Source: Streptomyces sp. SAI-135
GTDB lineage: Bacteria > Actinomycetota > Actinomycetes > Streptomycetales > Streptomycetaceae
Reading direction: 5' to 3'
DNA length: 64,000 nucleotides
Assembly (NCBI RefSeq): GCF_029893805.1
Contig: NZ_JARXYP010000002.1
Location: 4,030,001 to 4,094,000, forward strand
The notes beneath the pieces were generated by a model. That model saw nothing but the letters and a program-made list of their open reading frames with translations, did not search any database and was not told the origin of the DNA. This document shows, in pieces, positions 24,047 through 32,751 of the stretch (positions are counted from its first letter, which is position 1; each line of letters opens with the position of its first letter). The position numbers were made by a program, and so were the translations under genes.

Positions 24047-26890
24047 TTACGGCTTGAGGACCAGGGTGTCGGACGTGCTCTTGTCGACGGCCTCGTCCGA
24101 GAACGACCAGTCCAGCAGCTCGCCCTTGACCCACTTGCCGGTCTGGTCGGTGTAGTGCGCGCTGTAGGCGTGCCCGGAGGCCCCGGTGAGGTTGATCCAC
24201 TTCGACTTGTCGAGGTCGCCGAGGTTGACCACCATGCGCATCGACGGCACCCAGACGACGCCGTAGCCGCCCGCGGCGTTCCAGCCGGTCGCGTTGACCG
24301 TCGCCTCACCGCCGCTGAGCTTCCAGGGGCCGCGGTTGAGCATGTACTGGAGGAAGCCGGGGCCCTCCACGCCCATGGTCTGGTTCTTCAGGAACAGGCG
24401 GTGCAGCCTGCCCCAGCTCCAGGTGTCGATGTCCTTGCCGAGCTTGGCGGTCAGCTCCCAGCGGGCGTCGACCATGGCGCGCTTGAACAGCTCGTCGCGG
24501 TTGGTGGCCTCGCGACGGTCGCCGACGCCCTTGGGGGTCTTCCACCAGTCGCTGTTCTCGTCGTCCATGAGCTTGCGCACGACCTCGAACCAGCGGTCGC
24601 CGCCGTCGGGCTGCGCCTGGTCGGCGTCGCGCTGGCCGCACTCGCGGACCTTGTCCGTCTGGTCGGCTGGCCCGGTGGTGTTGATCGGGTCGACCCACAG
24701 GCACTGGCCCTTGACCCGCAGCTCCTTGGGCAGCTTGTTGCCGAAGGCGAGCTTGAGGATGTTGCGCCAGACGGCGTTGAAGTAGGCGGCCGCGGCCGAG
24801 TCGGCGTCCTGGGTGTAGTCCCAGCCCTCCAGGAGCTCCTGCGCCTGACGCACGTCCTTGTCCGCGACGTCGATCTTCAGCAGCTTGGGCACCAGCAGCT
24901 TGGCGATCTCGCTGCTGTTGTCGAGCTGCATCTGGCGCATGTCGTCGGTGGAGATCTTGCCGCCGCCCTTGATCTTCTGCTCGATCAGGTCGGTGATGCG
25001 CTGGCTGCGGGTGCCGTAGCCCCAGTCCGCGGTGAGCGTGTAGGGGTACTTGTCCTTGTCGATCACGGCCTGGTTGGCGGTGACGATGTAGCCGCGCTCC
25101 GGGTTGTACTCGTAGGGCAACTCGTCCTGCTCGATGTACTTGCCGGTCCAGGCGTACCTGGGGTCCCAGCCCGGGGCCGGGATGGCGCCGGTGTGGCCCT
25201 TGGCACGGATCGGGATGCGGCCGGGCAGCGTGTAGCCGATGTTCTCGGAGTCGGCGTAGACCAGATTCTGCGAGGGCACGTCGAACAGGGCCGCCGCCTC
25301 GCGGAACTCGTTCCAGTTCGACGCCTTGTCCATCGCGAACACGGCGTCCATGGTGGTGCCGGGGTCGAGCGCGGTCCAGCGCAGGGCGACGCCGTAGCCG
25401 TCGCCGCGGTCGGGGGCGGCGTTGTCGACGGTGGCCTTCTTGCCGACCTTCACGAGTTCGTCGTAGCGGTCGGAGAGCAGGGGGCCGTTGTTCGTCTCAC
25501 GGACGACGATCTTCTTGGACGCGCCGCCGGCGACCTTGATGGTCTCCTCGCGCGTGGTGAAGGGCTTGGTCTTGCCGTCGTAGAGGTAGCCGTCGCCGGA
25601 GAGCTTCTCCAGGTAGAGGTCGGTGACGTCGACGCCGGAGTTGGTCATGCCCCAGGCGATCTTCGCGTTGTGGCCGATGACCACGCCGGGCATGCCCGCG
25701 AAGGTGTAGCCGGAGACGTCGTACTGGCACTTGCTGGAGACGGTCCGGCAGTGCAGGCCCATCTGGTACCAGACCGACGGCAGCGAGGCGGACAGGTGCG
25801 GGTCGTTGGCGAGCAGGGGCTTGCCGGTGATGGTGTGCGAGCCCGCGACGACCCAGGAGTTGGAGCCGATGCCCTGGCCGTTGACGCCGACGGCCGTCGG
25901 GACGTCGTCCAGGACGTCGTAGAGGCCCGAGAGCTGGCTCTGGAGGGCCGAGGCGGTCGAGGACGAGGCCGACGTGCCCGTCCCGGTGCCTCCGGCGGAC
26001 GTTCCGGTGCCGCCCGTGGAGGTGCCGGTGCCGCTGGTGGACGTTCCCGTGCCGCCCGTCGACGTGCCCGTGCCGGACAGGCCGTTCTCCTGCGAGCTGC
26101 CGTTCTGCTCGAAGGTCTGGGTCAGCTCGTCGTACTGGCCCTCCTGGACGATCGCCTGGTTGCGGCTGTACGGGTACTCCGGGTACAGCTCGGCGATCTG
26201 CTTCGGGCCGAGGCGGCTGGTCATCAGGGCGCGGTCGATCTCGTCCTGCATGTTGCCGCGCAGGTCCCAGGCCATCGCCTTCAGCCACGCGACCGAGTCG
26301 ACCGGGGTCCACTTCGCGGGCTTGTAGTCGTTCTCGAAGCCGAGCGCCGCGTACTCCAGGGAGATCTCCTTGCCGCTCCTGCCCTGGAGGTAGGCGTTGA
26401 CCCCCTTGGCGTAGGCCTGGAGGTACTTCTTGGTGGAGGCCGACAGCTTGGTGTCGTACTCCTTCTTCGCGACCCGGTCCCAGCCCAGCGTCCGCAGGAA
26501 CTCGTCGTCCTCGACCTGGCTCTTGCCGAACATCTCCGACAGGCGCCCGGAGGTCATGTGCCGGCGCACGTCCATCTCGTAGAACCGGTCCTGCGCCTGG
26601 ACGTAGCCCTGCGCCATGAACAGGTCCGCGTCGGAGGAGGCGTAGATCTGCGGGATGCCGTAACTGTCGCGCTTGACGTCGACGGGGCCCGACAGGCCCT
26701 CCAGCTCGATCGAGCCCTTGGTCTGCGGGAAGGATGCCCGGACGGTGCTCACCGTCCAGTACCCGCCGAAGGCGAGCGCGCCGACGACGGCCAGTACGAG
26801 GACGAGAACGATCAGGCGGGCTCTGCGCCCCTTCTTCCTGCCGGACTTGCCGGGCTGCTGACCCGATGAGGCGGTGGTGGTGGGGGGCAT
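24047..26890 (-). CDS. Penicillin-acylase-family N-terminal nucleophile hydrolase
   Basis: A 947-residue precursor of the penicillin acylase / acyl-homoserine-lactone acylase family, which cleaves N-acyl bonds. A short charged N-terminus is followed by one membrane helix (about residues 26-47), so the enzyme is anchored or exported. Autoprocessing should occur before Ser343 in GIGSNSW, the new beta-chain N-terminus. A Gly/Thr/Ser-rich spacer with 7-residue repeats lies at about 270-305, in the linker removed during maturation. ATG 26890 is supported by aaggac about six bases upstream. The substrate is unknown: beta-lactam side chains, quorum signals or lipopeptides are all possible for this family. 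Confidence 0.87.
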   Translation of the reverse strand: MPPTTTASSGQQPGKSGRKKGRRARLIVLVLVLAVVGALAFGGYWTVSTVRASFPQTKGSIELEGLSGPVDVKRDSYGIPQIYASSDADLFMAQGYVQAQDRFYEMDVRRHMTSGRLSEMFGKSQVEDDEFLRTLGWDRVAKKEYDTKLSASTKKYLQAYAKGVNAYLQGRSGKEISLEYAALGFENDYKPAKWTPVDSVAWLKAMAWDLRGNMQDEIDRALMTSRLGPKQIAELYPEYPYSRNQAIVQEGQYDELTQTFEQNGSSQENGLSGTGTSTGGTGTSTSGTGTSTGGTGTSAGGTGTGTSASSSTASALQSQLSGLYDVLDDVPTAVGVNGQGIGSNSWVVAGSHTITGKPLLANDPHLSASLPSVWYQMGLHCRTVSSKCQYDVSGYTFAGMPGVVIGHNAKIAWGMTNSGVDVTDLYLEKLSGDGYLYDGKTKPFTTREETIKVAGGASKKIVVRETNNGPLLSDRYDELVKVGKKATVDNAAPDRGDGYGVALRWTALDPGTTMDAVFAMDKASNWNEFREAAALFDVPSQNLVYADSENIGYTLPGRIPIRAKGHTGAIPAPGWDPRYAWTGKYIEQDELPYEYNPERGYIVTANQAVIDKDKYPYTLTADWGYGTRSQRITDLIEQKIKGGGKISTDDMRQMQLDNSSEIAKLLVPKLLKIDVADKDVRQAQELLEGWDYTQDADSAAAAYFNAVWRNILKLAFGNKLPKELRVKGQCLWVDPINTTGPADQTDKVRECGQRDADQAQPDGGDRWFEVVRKLMDDENSDWWKTPKGVGDRREATNRDELFKRAMVDARWELTAKLGKDIDTWSWGRLHRLFLKNQTMGVEGPGFLQYMLNRGPWKLSGGEATVNATGWNAAGGYGVVWVPSMRMVVNLGDLDKSKWINLTGASGHAYSAHYTDQTGKWVKGELLDWSFSDEAVDKSTSDTLVLKP
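25980..26078. repeat. 21-bp tandem repeat inside the acylase linker
   Basis: Imperfect 21-bp units (for example 26001-26021, 26022-26042, 26043-26063) encode seven-residue repeats such as GTGTSTG on the minus strand. They are in frame and lie within the spacer peptide between the two chains of the acylase, so copy-number change would not disrupt the enzyme. Confidence 0.85.
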
Positions 26891-27129
26891 CGCTGTCCTT
26901 GCTGTCCTAACGCGAGCGGCAGGGCGGGCTGTGCTTTTGACTGAGCGCAGGAGCAACCATAGGCGCAGGGCCCAGGGGGACTTGACGCGGAGTCGGGATC
27001 AAACGCGGACGAGCGTTCGATCTCGCCTCGCGAAGCGTCAAGAAATCGTCAAGAGTTAGGTAAGGTAACGAAGTACTTGGATGCGTGGCTGCCCCGCTTC
27101 GTGTCCTATGTACGTGAGCTCACGCGCGC
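26891..27129. promoter_or_regulatory. Divergent promoter region, acylase / antiporter
   Basis: A 239-bp gap. It contains a direct repeat cgtcaagaaatcgtcaagag (about 27036-27055), a ttaggtaaggtaa stretch (27056-27068) that resembles half of an actinomycete iron box, and a perfect 12-bp palindrome CGTGAGCTCACG (27113-27124) next to the antiporter start. No gene is seen. None of these sites can be assigned to a regulator with confidence. Confidence 0.35.
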
Positions 27130-28668
27130 GTGATGCGGGTGAGCCAGGGAAGGGAACGGCCGCTGACTGTCCACCATCTCAACCAGCTCCTGCTCGTCTG
27201 CTCGCTCGTCCTGCTCGTCGCCGTGGCAGCGGTCCGGATCTCCTCGCGCAGCGGGCTCCCCAGCCTGCTCGTGTACCTGGGGATCGGCATCGCCATGGGC
27301 CAGGACGGCATCGGCGACATCCACTTCGACAACGCCGAGCTGACCCAGGTCATCGGGTACGCGGCCCTGGTCGTGATCCTGGCCGAGGGCGGCCTCGGCA
27401 CGAAGTGGAAGGAGATCAAGCCGGCCCTGCCGGCCGCCACGGTGCTGGCGCTGGGCGGGGTCGCGGTGAGCGTCGGGGTCACGGCGACGGCCGCGCACTA
27501 CCTGATCGGCCTCGAGTGGCGCCAGGCGCTCATCATCGGCGCGGTCGTCTCCTCGACGGACGCGGCGGCGGTCTTCTCGGTGCTGCGCAGGATCCCCCTG
27601 CCCGCGCGCGTGACGGGCACCCTGGAGGCCGAGTCGGGCTTCAACGACGCCCCGGTGGTCATCCTGGTGGTCGCCTTCTCCCAGACCGGTCCGGTCGAGC
27701 ACTGGTACACGCTGATCGCCGAGATAACCCTGGAGCTGGCCATCGGTGCCGCCATCGGCATCGCGGTGGGCTGGCTGGGCTCCTGGGGCCTCCGGCACGT
27801 CGCCCTGCCCGCCTCCGGCCTCTACCCGATCGCGGTCATGGCGATCGCCGTCACGGCGTACGCGGCGGGCGCGCTGGCGCACGGCAGCGGGTTCCTCGCC
27901 GTCTATCTGGCCTCCATGGCGATGGGCAACGCCAAGCTGCCGCACTGGCCGGCCACCCGCGGTTTCGCCGACGGGCTCGGCTGGATCGCCCAGATCGGCA
28001 TGTTCGTGCTGCTCGGCCTGCTGGTCACCCCGCACGAGCTGGGCGACGACGTCCTGCCCGGGCTCGTCATAGGGCTGGTGCTGACCATGGTGGCGCGACC
28101 GCTGAGCGTCGTGCTGTGCCTGACGCCGTTCCGGGTGCCGTGGCAGGAGCAGACGCTGATGTCCTGGGCGGGACTGCGCGGTGCCGTCCCCATCATCCTG
28201 GCGACGATCCCGATGGTGAGCGGCATCGAGGGCAGCCGTCGCGTCTTCAACATCGTCTTCGTCCTGGTCGTCGTCTACACCCTCGTGCAGGGCCCGACCC
28301 TGCCCTGGCTGGCGCGCACGCTGCGCCTGGGCGGCGACTCCGAGGCCGCCGACCTCGGGATCGAGTCGGCGCCCCTGGAGCGGCTGCGCGGGCACCTGCT
28401 GTCCGTCGCGATCCCCGAGGGGTCCCGGATGCACGGCGTCGAGGTCAACGAGCTGCGGCTGCCGGCCGGTGCCGCGGTCACCCTCGTGGTCCGTGATGAA
28501 AAATCGTTCGTCCCGCTGCCCACTACCGTGCTGCGGCGCGGGGACGAACTGCTCGTCGTCGCCACCGACCCGGTCCGCGACGCCGCCGAACGACGGCTGC
28601 GCGCGGTGGGCCACGGCGGCAAGCTGGCCGACTGGCTGGGCACGGGCGGGGCCGACGGCACACGTTAA
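27130..28668 (+). CDS. Potassium/proton antiporter of the NhaP2/CvrA type
   Basis: About 500 residues. The N-terminal 380 residues form 12-13 membrane helices of the CPA1 family, with the cation-binding core SSTDAAAVFSVLR and ESGFNDAPVV. A cytoplasmic RCK_C (TrkA-C) domain follows (about residues 425-495: MHGVEVNELRLPAGAAVTLVVR). Such antiporters expel K+ and respond to nucleotides through RCK_C. The start is uncertain: GTG 27130, ATG 27133 and GTG 27139 are in frame. The conserved protein seems to begin (L/M)TVHHLNQLL at CTG 27163, which has the best ribosome site (agggaa) upstream. Confidence 0.85.
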   Translation: MMRVSQGRERPLTVHHLNQLLLVCSLVLLVAVAAVRISSRSGLPSLLVYLGIGIAMGQDGIGDIHFDNAELTQVIGYAALVVILAEGGLGTKWKEIKPALPAATVLALGGVAVSVGVTATAAHYLIGLEWRQALIIGAVVSSTDAAAVFSVLRRIPLPARVTGTLEAESGFNDAPVVILVVAFSQTGPVEHWYTLIAEITLELAIGAAIGIAVGWLGSWGLRHVALPASGLYPIAVMAIAVTAYAAGALAHGSGFLAVYLASMAMGNAKLPHWPATRGFADGLGWIAQIGMFVLLGLLVTPHELGDDVLPGLVIGLVLTMVARPLSVVLCLTPFRVPWQEQTLMSWAGLRGAVPIILATIPMVSGIEGSRRVFNIVFVLVVVYTLVQGPTLPWLARTLRLGGDSEAADLGIESAPLERLRGHLLSVAIPEGSRMHGVEVNELRLPAGAAVTLVVRDEKSFVPLPTTVLRRGDELLVVATDPVRDAAERRLRAVGHGGKLADWLGTGGADGTR

Positions 28669-28866
28669 GGGTGTGTTACGCGCCCCCTGTACGATGGTCG
28701 CCGACCCCTGATCGAACCAACTCTGCCTGACGCAGAGCTGGCGCGACCGTATGGCGGCCGGGACGTCCCTGAGAGCGGTCCCCGGCATCTACCGCAGTCC
28801 GCGCAAGAGGACAGCTCTCGGCGCCCCCGCACAGGCGCGCTACCAGGCGGCAGAAAGGCACGGGCC

Positions 28867-30135
28867 GTGGCATCCACGGTCACCTCCTCCCGCCCGGGAT
28901 ACGGGCAGCTGCTGCGCACCCGCGGCGCCTGGACGTTCCTGCTCCCCGGCTTCGCGGCACGCCAGCCGTTCGCGATGCTCACCCTCTCCCTCGTGCTGCT
29001 CGTGCAGCACACCACCGGCTCCTACGGCGCGGCGGGCGCCGTCGCGGCCGTCACCGGCGTCTCCATGGCGCTGTTCGCGCCCTGGAGCGGCCGTCTCGCC
29101 GACCGCCACGGGCAGCGCGCCGTGCTGATCCCCGGCGTCCTGCTGCACACGCTGGCGGGACTGTCCCTGACCGCCCTGGCCCTCGCGCACGCGCCCCTGT
29201 GGGCGTTGTTCGCCGCGGCCGTGCCCACCGGCGCCTCGGTGCCGCAGATCGGGCCCATGGTCCGCGCCCGCTGGGGCGTCAGGCTCCAGGACTCCCCCCT
29301 GATGACCACGGCGGCGGCCTTCGAGTCCGTCACGGACGAGCTGACCTTCGTCTTCGGCCCGCTGCTGGCCACCGCTCTGTGCACCGCCGTCCATCCCGCC
29401 GCGGGCCTGCTGACGGAGGCGTCGCTGACGCTGCTGGGCGGTCTGTTGTTCGCCGCGCAGAAGAGCACCCAGCCGACGGTCACCGCGGCCGCCGGGCACG
29501 CACGCGTGGCGCACACCTCGGCGCTGCGCGTCCCAGGGGTGCGGGTCCTGATCGTGACCTTCCTCGGCATCGGATCCGTCTTCGGCGGCATGCAGGTCTC
29601 GCTCGCCGCGTTCAGCGAGTCGATCGGCGAGCCCGGCCTGAACGGCGTCCTGTACGGGGTCTTCGCCGCGGGCAACATGCTCTCGGGACTGGTCTGCGGA
29701 GCCATCGCCTGGAAGGTGGCCCCGCAGCGGCGCCTCCTGGTCGGCTACGGCGCCCTCGCCCTGACGGCCTCAGGCCTGTGGGCCGCGCACTCGGTGCTCG
29801 TGCTGGCCGGCCTCGGCCTCCTGGTCGGCATGTGCATCGCGCCCGCCCTGATCACCGGCTACACCCTGGTCGAGAACCTGGTCCCGGCCGGCGCCCGCAC
29901 CGAGGCCTTCACCTGGCTCACCGGAGCGGTGGCGCTCGGCCAGGCGGCCGCCGTCACGATCGCCGGACAGCTGGAGGACCGCTTCTGGAGCGGCGCCGGG
30001 TTCCTGGTGCCGATGGGCGGCACCCTGCTCGCCCTGGCGACCCTGGTGGCCCTGCGCTCACGCCTCGCGGCACGGCCCGGCGGCCGGACGGTCGCACGTG
30101 GCATGGGTCACCGAGTGCCGGTGGCAGTGGACTGA
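28867..30135 (+). CDS. MFS transporter
   Basis: A 422-residue major-facilitator protein with 12 predicted helices. The MFS loop GRLADRHGQRAVLIPG lies near residues 76-91. The family is that of small-molecule efflux pumps with no defined substrate. GTG 28867 has aaagg about eight bases upstream. The 198-bp gap before it holds no gene; tgtacgat at about 28688 may be a -10 element. It ends inside the promoter of the FmdB gene. Confidence 0.82.
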   Translation: MASTVTSSRPGYGQLLRTRGAWTFLLPGFAARQPFAMLTLSLVLLVQHTTGSYGAAGAVAAVTGVSMALFAPWSGRLADRHGQRAVLIPGVLLHTLAGLSLTALALAHAPLWALFAAAVPTGASVPQIGPMVRARWGVRLQDSPLMTTAAAFESVTDELTFVFGPLLATALCTAVHPAAGLLTEASLTLLGGLLFAAQKSTQPTVTAAAGHARVAHTSALRVPGVRVLIVTFLGIGSVFGGMQVSLAAFSESIGEPGLNGVLYGVFAAGNMLSGLVCGAIAWKVAPQRRLLVGYGALALTASGLWAAHSVLVLAGLGLLVGMCIAPALITGYTLVENLVPAGARTEAFTWLTGAVALGQAAAVTIAGQLEDRFWSGAGFLVPMGGTLLALATLVALRSRLAARPGGRTVARGMGHRVPVAVD

Positions 30136-30156
30136 TCCTCGGGAATACGTCACTAT
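30128..30156 (+). promoter_or_regulatory. Predicted fmdB promoter (TGGACT-N17-CACTAT)
   Basis: TGGACT at 30128-30133 and CACTAT at 30151-30156 are separated by exactly 17 bp and resemble the HrdB-type consensus TTGAC-N17-TANNNT. Transcription would begin near 30163, just in front of the CIRCE-like repeat. The -35 box overlaps the last codons of the MFS gene. Confidence 0.55.
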
Positions 30157-30165
30157 GGACCCTCG

Positions 30166-30192
30166 TTAGCACTCATTGAGTGAGAGTGCCAG
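30166..30192. promoter_or_regulatory. CIRCE-like element (HrcA operator) before fmdB
   Basis: TTAGCACTC (30166-30174), nine spacer bases, then GAGTGCCAG (30184-30192). The CIRCE consensus is TTAGCACTC-N9-GAGTGCTAA: the left arm is perfect, the right arm matches 7 of 9, and the spacing is exact. It sits immediately after the predicted transcription start and before the ribosome site, the same position as in groE operons repressed by HrcA. Confidence 0.8.
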
Positions 30193-30202
30193 GAGGAAGA
30201 CA

Positions 30203-30514
30203 GTGCCGACCTACCAGTACCAGTGCACCGAGTGCGGCGAGGGCCTCGAGGCGGTGCAGAAGTTCACCGACGACGCTCTGACCGAGTGCCCGAACTGCCA
30301 GGGCCGCCTCAAGAAGGTGTTCTCCGCGGTCGGCATCGTCTTCAAGGGCTCCGGCTTCTACCGCAACGACAGCCGCGGCTCCTCGTCGAGCAGCTCGCCG
30401 GCGTCGTCGAAGGCGTCGACGTCCACCTCGTCGTCGTCCGAGTCGAAGTCGTCCTCCTCGGACACGAAGTCGTCGAGCTCGGGCACCTCGTCCAGCAGCA
30501 GCTCCGCCGCATAG
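30203..30514 (+). CDS. FmdB-family zinc-ribbon protein
   Basis: A 103-residue protein. The N-terminal 50 residues form the FmdB/CxxC_CxxC_SSSS regulatory zinc ribbon (MPTYQYQCTECGEGLEAVQ ... TECPNCQGRLKKVF), with two CxxC pairs. The C-terminal half (about 57-101) is almost entirely Ser with Lys, Asp and Thr. GTG 30203 has aggagg six bases upstream. The function of the family is unclear; roles in gene regulation have been suggested. A CIRCE-like operator in front points to control by the heat-shock repressor HrcA. Confidence 0.88.
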   Translation: MPTYQYQCTECGEGLEAVQKFTDDALTECPNCQGRLKKVFSAVGIVFKGSGFYRNDSRGSSSSSSPASSKASTSTSSSSESKSSSSDTKSSSSGTSSSSSSAA

Positions 30515-30613
30515 GTCTCACCTCCGGGGCCCTGCCGTCGTTCGACGGCAGGGTCTTCGGTGTTTCCCGAGCCCGGCGGCCGCGGGGTTTCCGGGCCGGA
30601 TACTGTGCTGGTC

Positions 30614-31447
30614 ATGGCGAACGCAGAGATCGGCGTAATCGGCGGCTCGGGCTTCTACTCGTTCCTCGAGGACGTGACCGAGGTCCAGGTGGACACCCCC
30701 TACGGTCCGCCCAGCGACTCCCTCTTCCTCGGCGAGGTCGCCGGCCGGCGGGTCGCCTTCCTGCCCCGGCACGGACGCGGCCACCATCTGCCGCCCCACC
30801 GGATCAACTACCGCGCCAATCTGTGGGCGCTCAGGTCGGTGGGCGCACGGCAGGTCCTCGGGCCCTGTGCGGTGGGCGGACTGCGCCCCGAGTACGGACC
30901 GGGCACGCTGCTCGTACCGGACCAGCTGGTCGACCGTACGAAGTCCCGGGCCGCTACGTACTTCGACGGGCTGCCGCTGCCGGACGGCACCGTGCCGAAC
31001 GTGGTGCACGTGTCCCTGGCCGACCCGTACTGCCCCGTCGGCCGGGCGGCCGCGCTGAAGGCGGCCCGGGGGCGGGACTGGGAGGCCGTGGACGGCGGCA
31101 CGCTGGTCGTGGTCGAGGGGCCGCGCTTCTCGACCCGCGCCGAGTCGCTGTGGCACCAGGCGCAGGGCTGGTCGGTGGTGGGCATGACCGGTCACCCGGA
31201 GGCGTCCCTCGCCCGTGAACTGGAGCTCTGCTACACGTCGTTGACCCTGGTCACCGACCTGGACGCGGGCGCCGAGACCGGTGAGGGCGTCTCGCACGAC
31301 GAGGTGCTGCGGGTGTTCGCGGCGAACGTGGACCGGCTGCGGGGCGTGCTGTTCGACGCCGTGGCGGCGCTGCCCGCGAACGGGGAGCGGGACTGCCTGT
31401 GCGCGAACGCGCTGGGCGGGATGAACCCGGGGTTCGAACTGCCCTGA
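30614..31447 (+). CDS. Methylthioadenosine/methylthioinosine phosphorylase-type enzyme
   Basis: A 277-residue purine nucleoside phosphorylase of the MTAP/MTIP class. IGVIGGSGFYSFL binds phosphate near the N-terminus, LPRHGRGHHLPPHRINYRAN (about 59-78) is the family signature, and VEGPRFSTRAES and GMTGHPEA form the nucleoside site. It cleaves 5'-methylthioadenosine or S-methyl-5'-thioinosine from polyamine or quorum-signal synthesis. In MTAPs the motif is GMTxxPE with Thr or Ala before PE; here it is TGHPE, which leans towards a hypoxanthine-type substrate (inference). ATG 30614. Confidence 0.87.
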   Translation: MANAEIGVIGGSGFYSFLEDVTEVQVDTPYGPPSDSLFLGEVAGRRVAFLPRHGRGHHLPPHRINYRANLWALRSVGARQVLGPCAVGGLRPEYGPGTLLVPDQLVDRTKSRAATYFDGLPLPDGTVPNVVHVSLADPYCPVGRAAALKAARGRDWEAVDGGTLVVVEGPRFSTRAESLWHQAQGWSVVGMTGHPEASLARELELCYTSLTLVTDLDAGAETGEGVSHDEVLRVFAANVDRLRGVLFDAVAALPANGERDCLCANALGGMNPGFELP

Positions 31448-31580
31448 CGGGCGCGGACGTTCTCCTTCGGGTGAGGGAGTTGTCCACAATCGGCCGGTGG
31501 TCCACCGGTCTCGGCGGGATGCGGCGCGAAGCCTCATCGTGGCAGCGCAAGCCGTTGTCCCGTCACTGGTGGTGGTCCTC

Positions 31581-32117
31581 ATGTCCTTCGCTCCCTCGCC
31601 CTCTCCCCTCGTTCCGTGCCCGCCCGGCACCGACGCTCCCCCGACCTGCGAGGTCCCGCACTTCGCTCCGGTACGGGTGCGCGGCGGACAGGGTCTGCTG
31701 CGACGGTTCGTCCGGCACCGCAGGCGTGCCGTGGCCCTCGGCCTTGCGGTCACCGCGGCCGCGTTGGTGGCGGCCGGCCCGCGAGGCGCCGACGGGGCAC
31801 GGGGGCATCCCGCGGCGGAGCCCGTGCGTGAGCGCCGTGCTGTGGAGAACGTGTCGGCGCCGGTGCGGATCGCCGACGGCGCGACGGTCCGGCTGCTGCG
31901 GCCCGGGGACCGGGTGGACATCATCGCCGCCGAGGAGTCGGCGCCGGGCGGCGAGGCCCGGGTGGTGGCGCGCGGGGCACGGGTGACGAAGGTCCCGGAA
32001 CCGCTGGACGGGGTGACCGAGGGCGGGGCGCTGGTCGTGCTCTCGGTGCCGCGGTCGACGGCGGCCCGTCTCGCGGGCGCGAGCGCGACGGCACGGCTGG
32101 CGGTGACGCTGTGTTGA
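31581..32117 (+). CDS. SAF-domain (CpaB/RcpC-like) membrane-anchored protein
   Basis: A 178-residue protein. The N-terminal 45 residues are Pro-rich, one membrane helix follows (about 52-67: ALGLAVTAAALVAAG), and the rest resembles the SAF/RcpC domain (VRIADGATVRLLRPGDRVDIIAA, about 96-118). The family stabilises secretin pores of Flp pili, but no tad or pilus genes are adjacent, so the role is open. ATG 31581 is chosen because the sequence upstream lacks family features; earlier in-frame starts exist. The mscL gene follows about 140 bp later. Confidence 0.7.
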   Translation: MSFAPSPSPLVPCPPGTDAPPTCEVPHFAPVRVRGGQGLLRRFVRHRRRAVALGLAVTAAALVAAGPRGADGARGHPAAEPVRERRAVENVSAPVRIADGATVRLLRPGDRVDIIAAEESAPGGEARVVARGARVTKVPEPLDGVTEGGALVVLSVPRSTAARLAGASATARLAVTLC

Positions 32118-32255
32118 GCGGTGCGGTCCTTCTGTTGCGGCGGGTGGCGTCAAGTCGCCCTTTCGAGCTACCCAATTGGACAGGGTCACCTCGGGTTGAC
32201 GTAGGTTGCGGAGCTGTTTGTTCCACAACCTGTGCGTGCGAGAAGAGGCCTCTAG

Positions 32256-32729
32256 GTGAGCGAGAAGAAGCCGAGCGTCTGGGAGGGCTTCAAGGCCTTC
32301 CTGATGCGCGGGAACGTCGTCGATCTGGCAGTCGCGGTGGTCATCGGCGCCGCCTTCACCAACATCGTCAACTCGGTGGTGAAGGGGATCATCAACCCGC
32401 TGGTCGGAGCCATCGGCACCAAGAACCTCGACAGCTACAGCTCGTGTCTGCAGGACCCGTGCAAGGTCACGGCGGACGGCACCGTCGTGAGCGGCATCCC
32501 GATCCGGTGGGGCTCGGTCCTCGGCGCCACGCTCAGCTTCGTGATCACCGCGGCCGTCGTCTACTTCCTGATGGTCCTGCCGATGTCGAAGTACCTGGCC
32601 CGGGTGGAGGCCCGCCGCAAGGCGAAGGAGGGCACGCACGAGGTCATCGAGGTGACCGAGCTGGAGGTCCTCAAGGAGATCCGCGACGCACTGGTCGCGC
32701 AGCGGGGCTCGGGCCACGACGGGCGCTAG
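32256..32729 (+). CDS. mscL: Large-conductance mechanosensitive channel
   Basis: A 157-residue MscL. The N-terminal amphipathic helix (WEGFKAFLMRGNVVDLAVAV), the first membrane helix with VVIGAAFTNIVNSVV, and the second (ATLSFVITAAVVYFLMVLP) are in the normal order, followed by a charged cytoplasmic helix. It opens under hypo-osmotic shock to release solutes. The periplasmic loop (SSCLQDPCKV) has two cysteines, absent from E. coli MscL. GTG 32256. A 138-bp leader precedes it. Confidence 0.93.
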   Translation: MSEKKPSVWEGFKAFLMRGNVVDLAVAVVIGAAFTNIVNSVVKGIINPLVGAIGTKNLDSYSSCLQDPCKVTADGTVVSGIPIRWGSVLGATLSFVITAAVVYFLMVLPMSKYLARVEARRKAKEGTHEVIEVTELEVLKEIRDALVAQRGSGHDGR

Positions 32730-32751
32730 CGGGCCGGGCCGCGCCGCGCGC

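Noticed and set aside
24047..28668. Antibiotic biosynthetic cluster around the penicillin-acylase gene
   Set aside because: No NRPS, PKS or tailoring genes are nearby; the neighbours are a cyclo-ligase and an antiporter.
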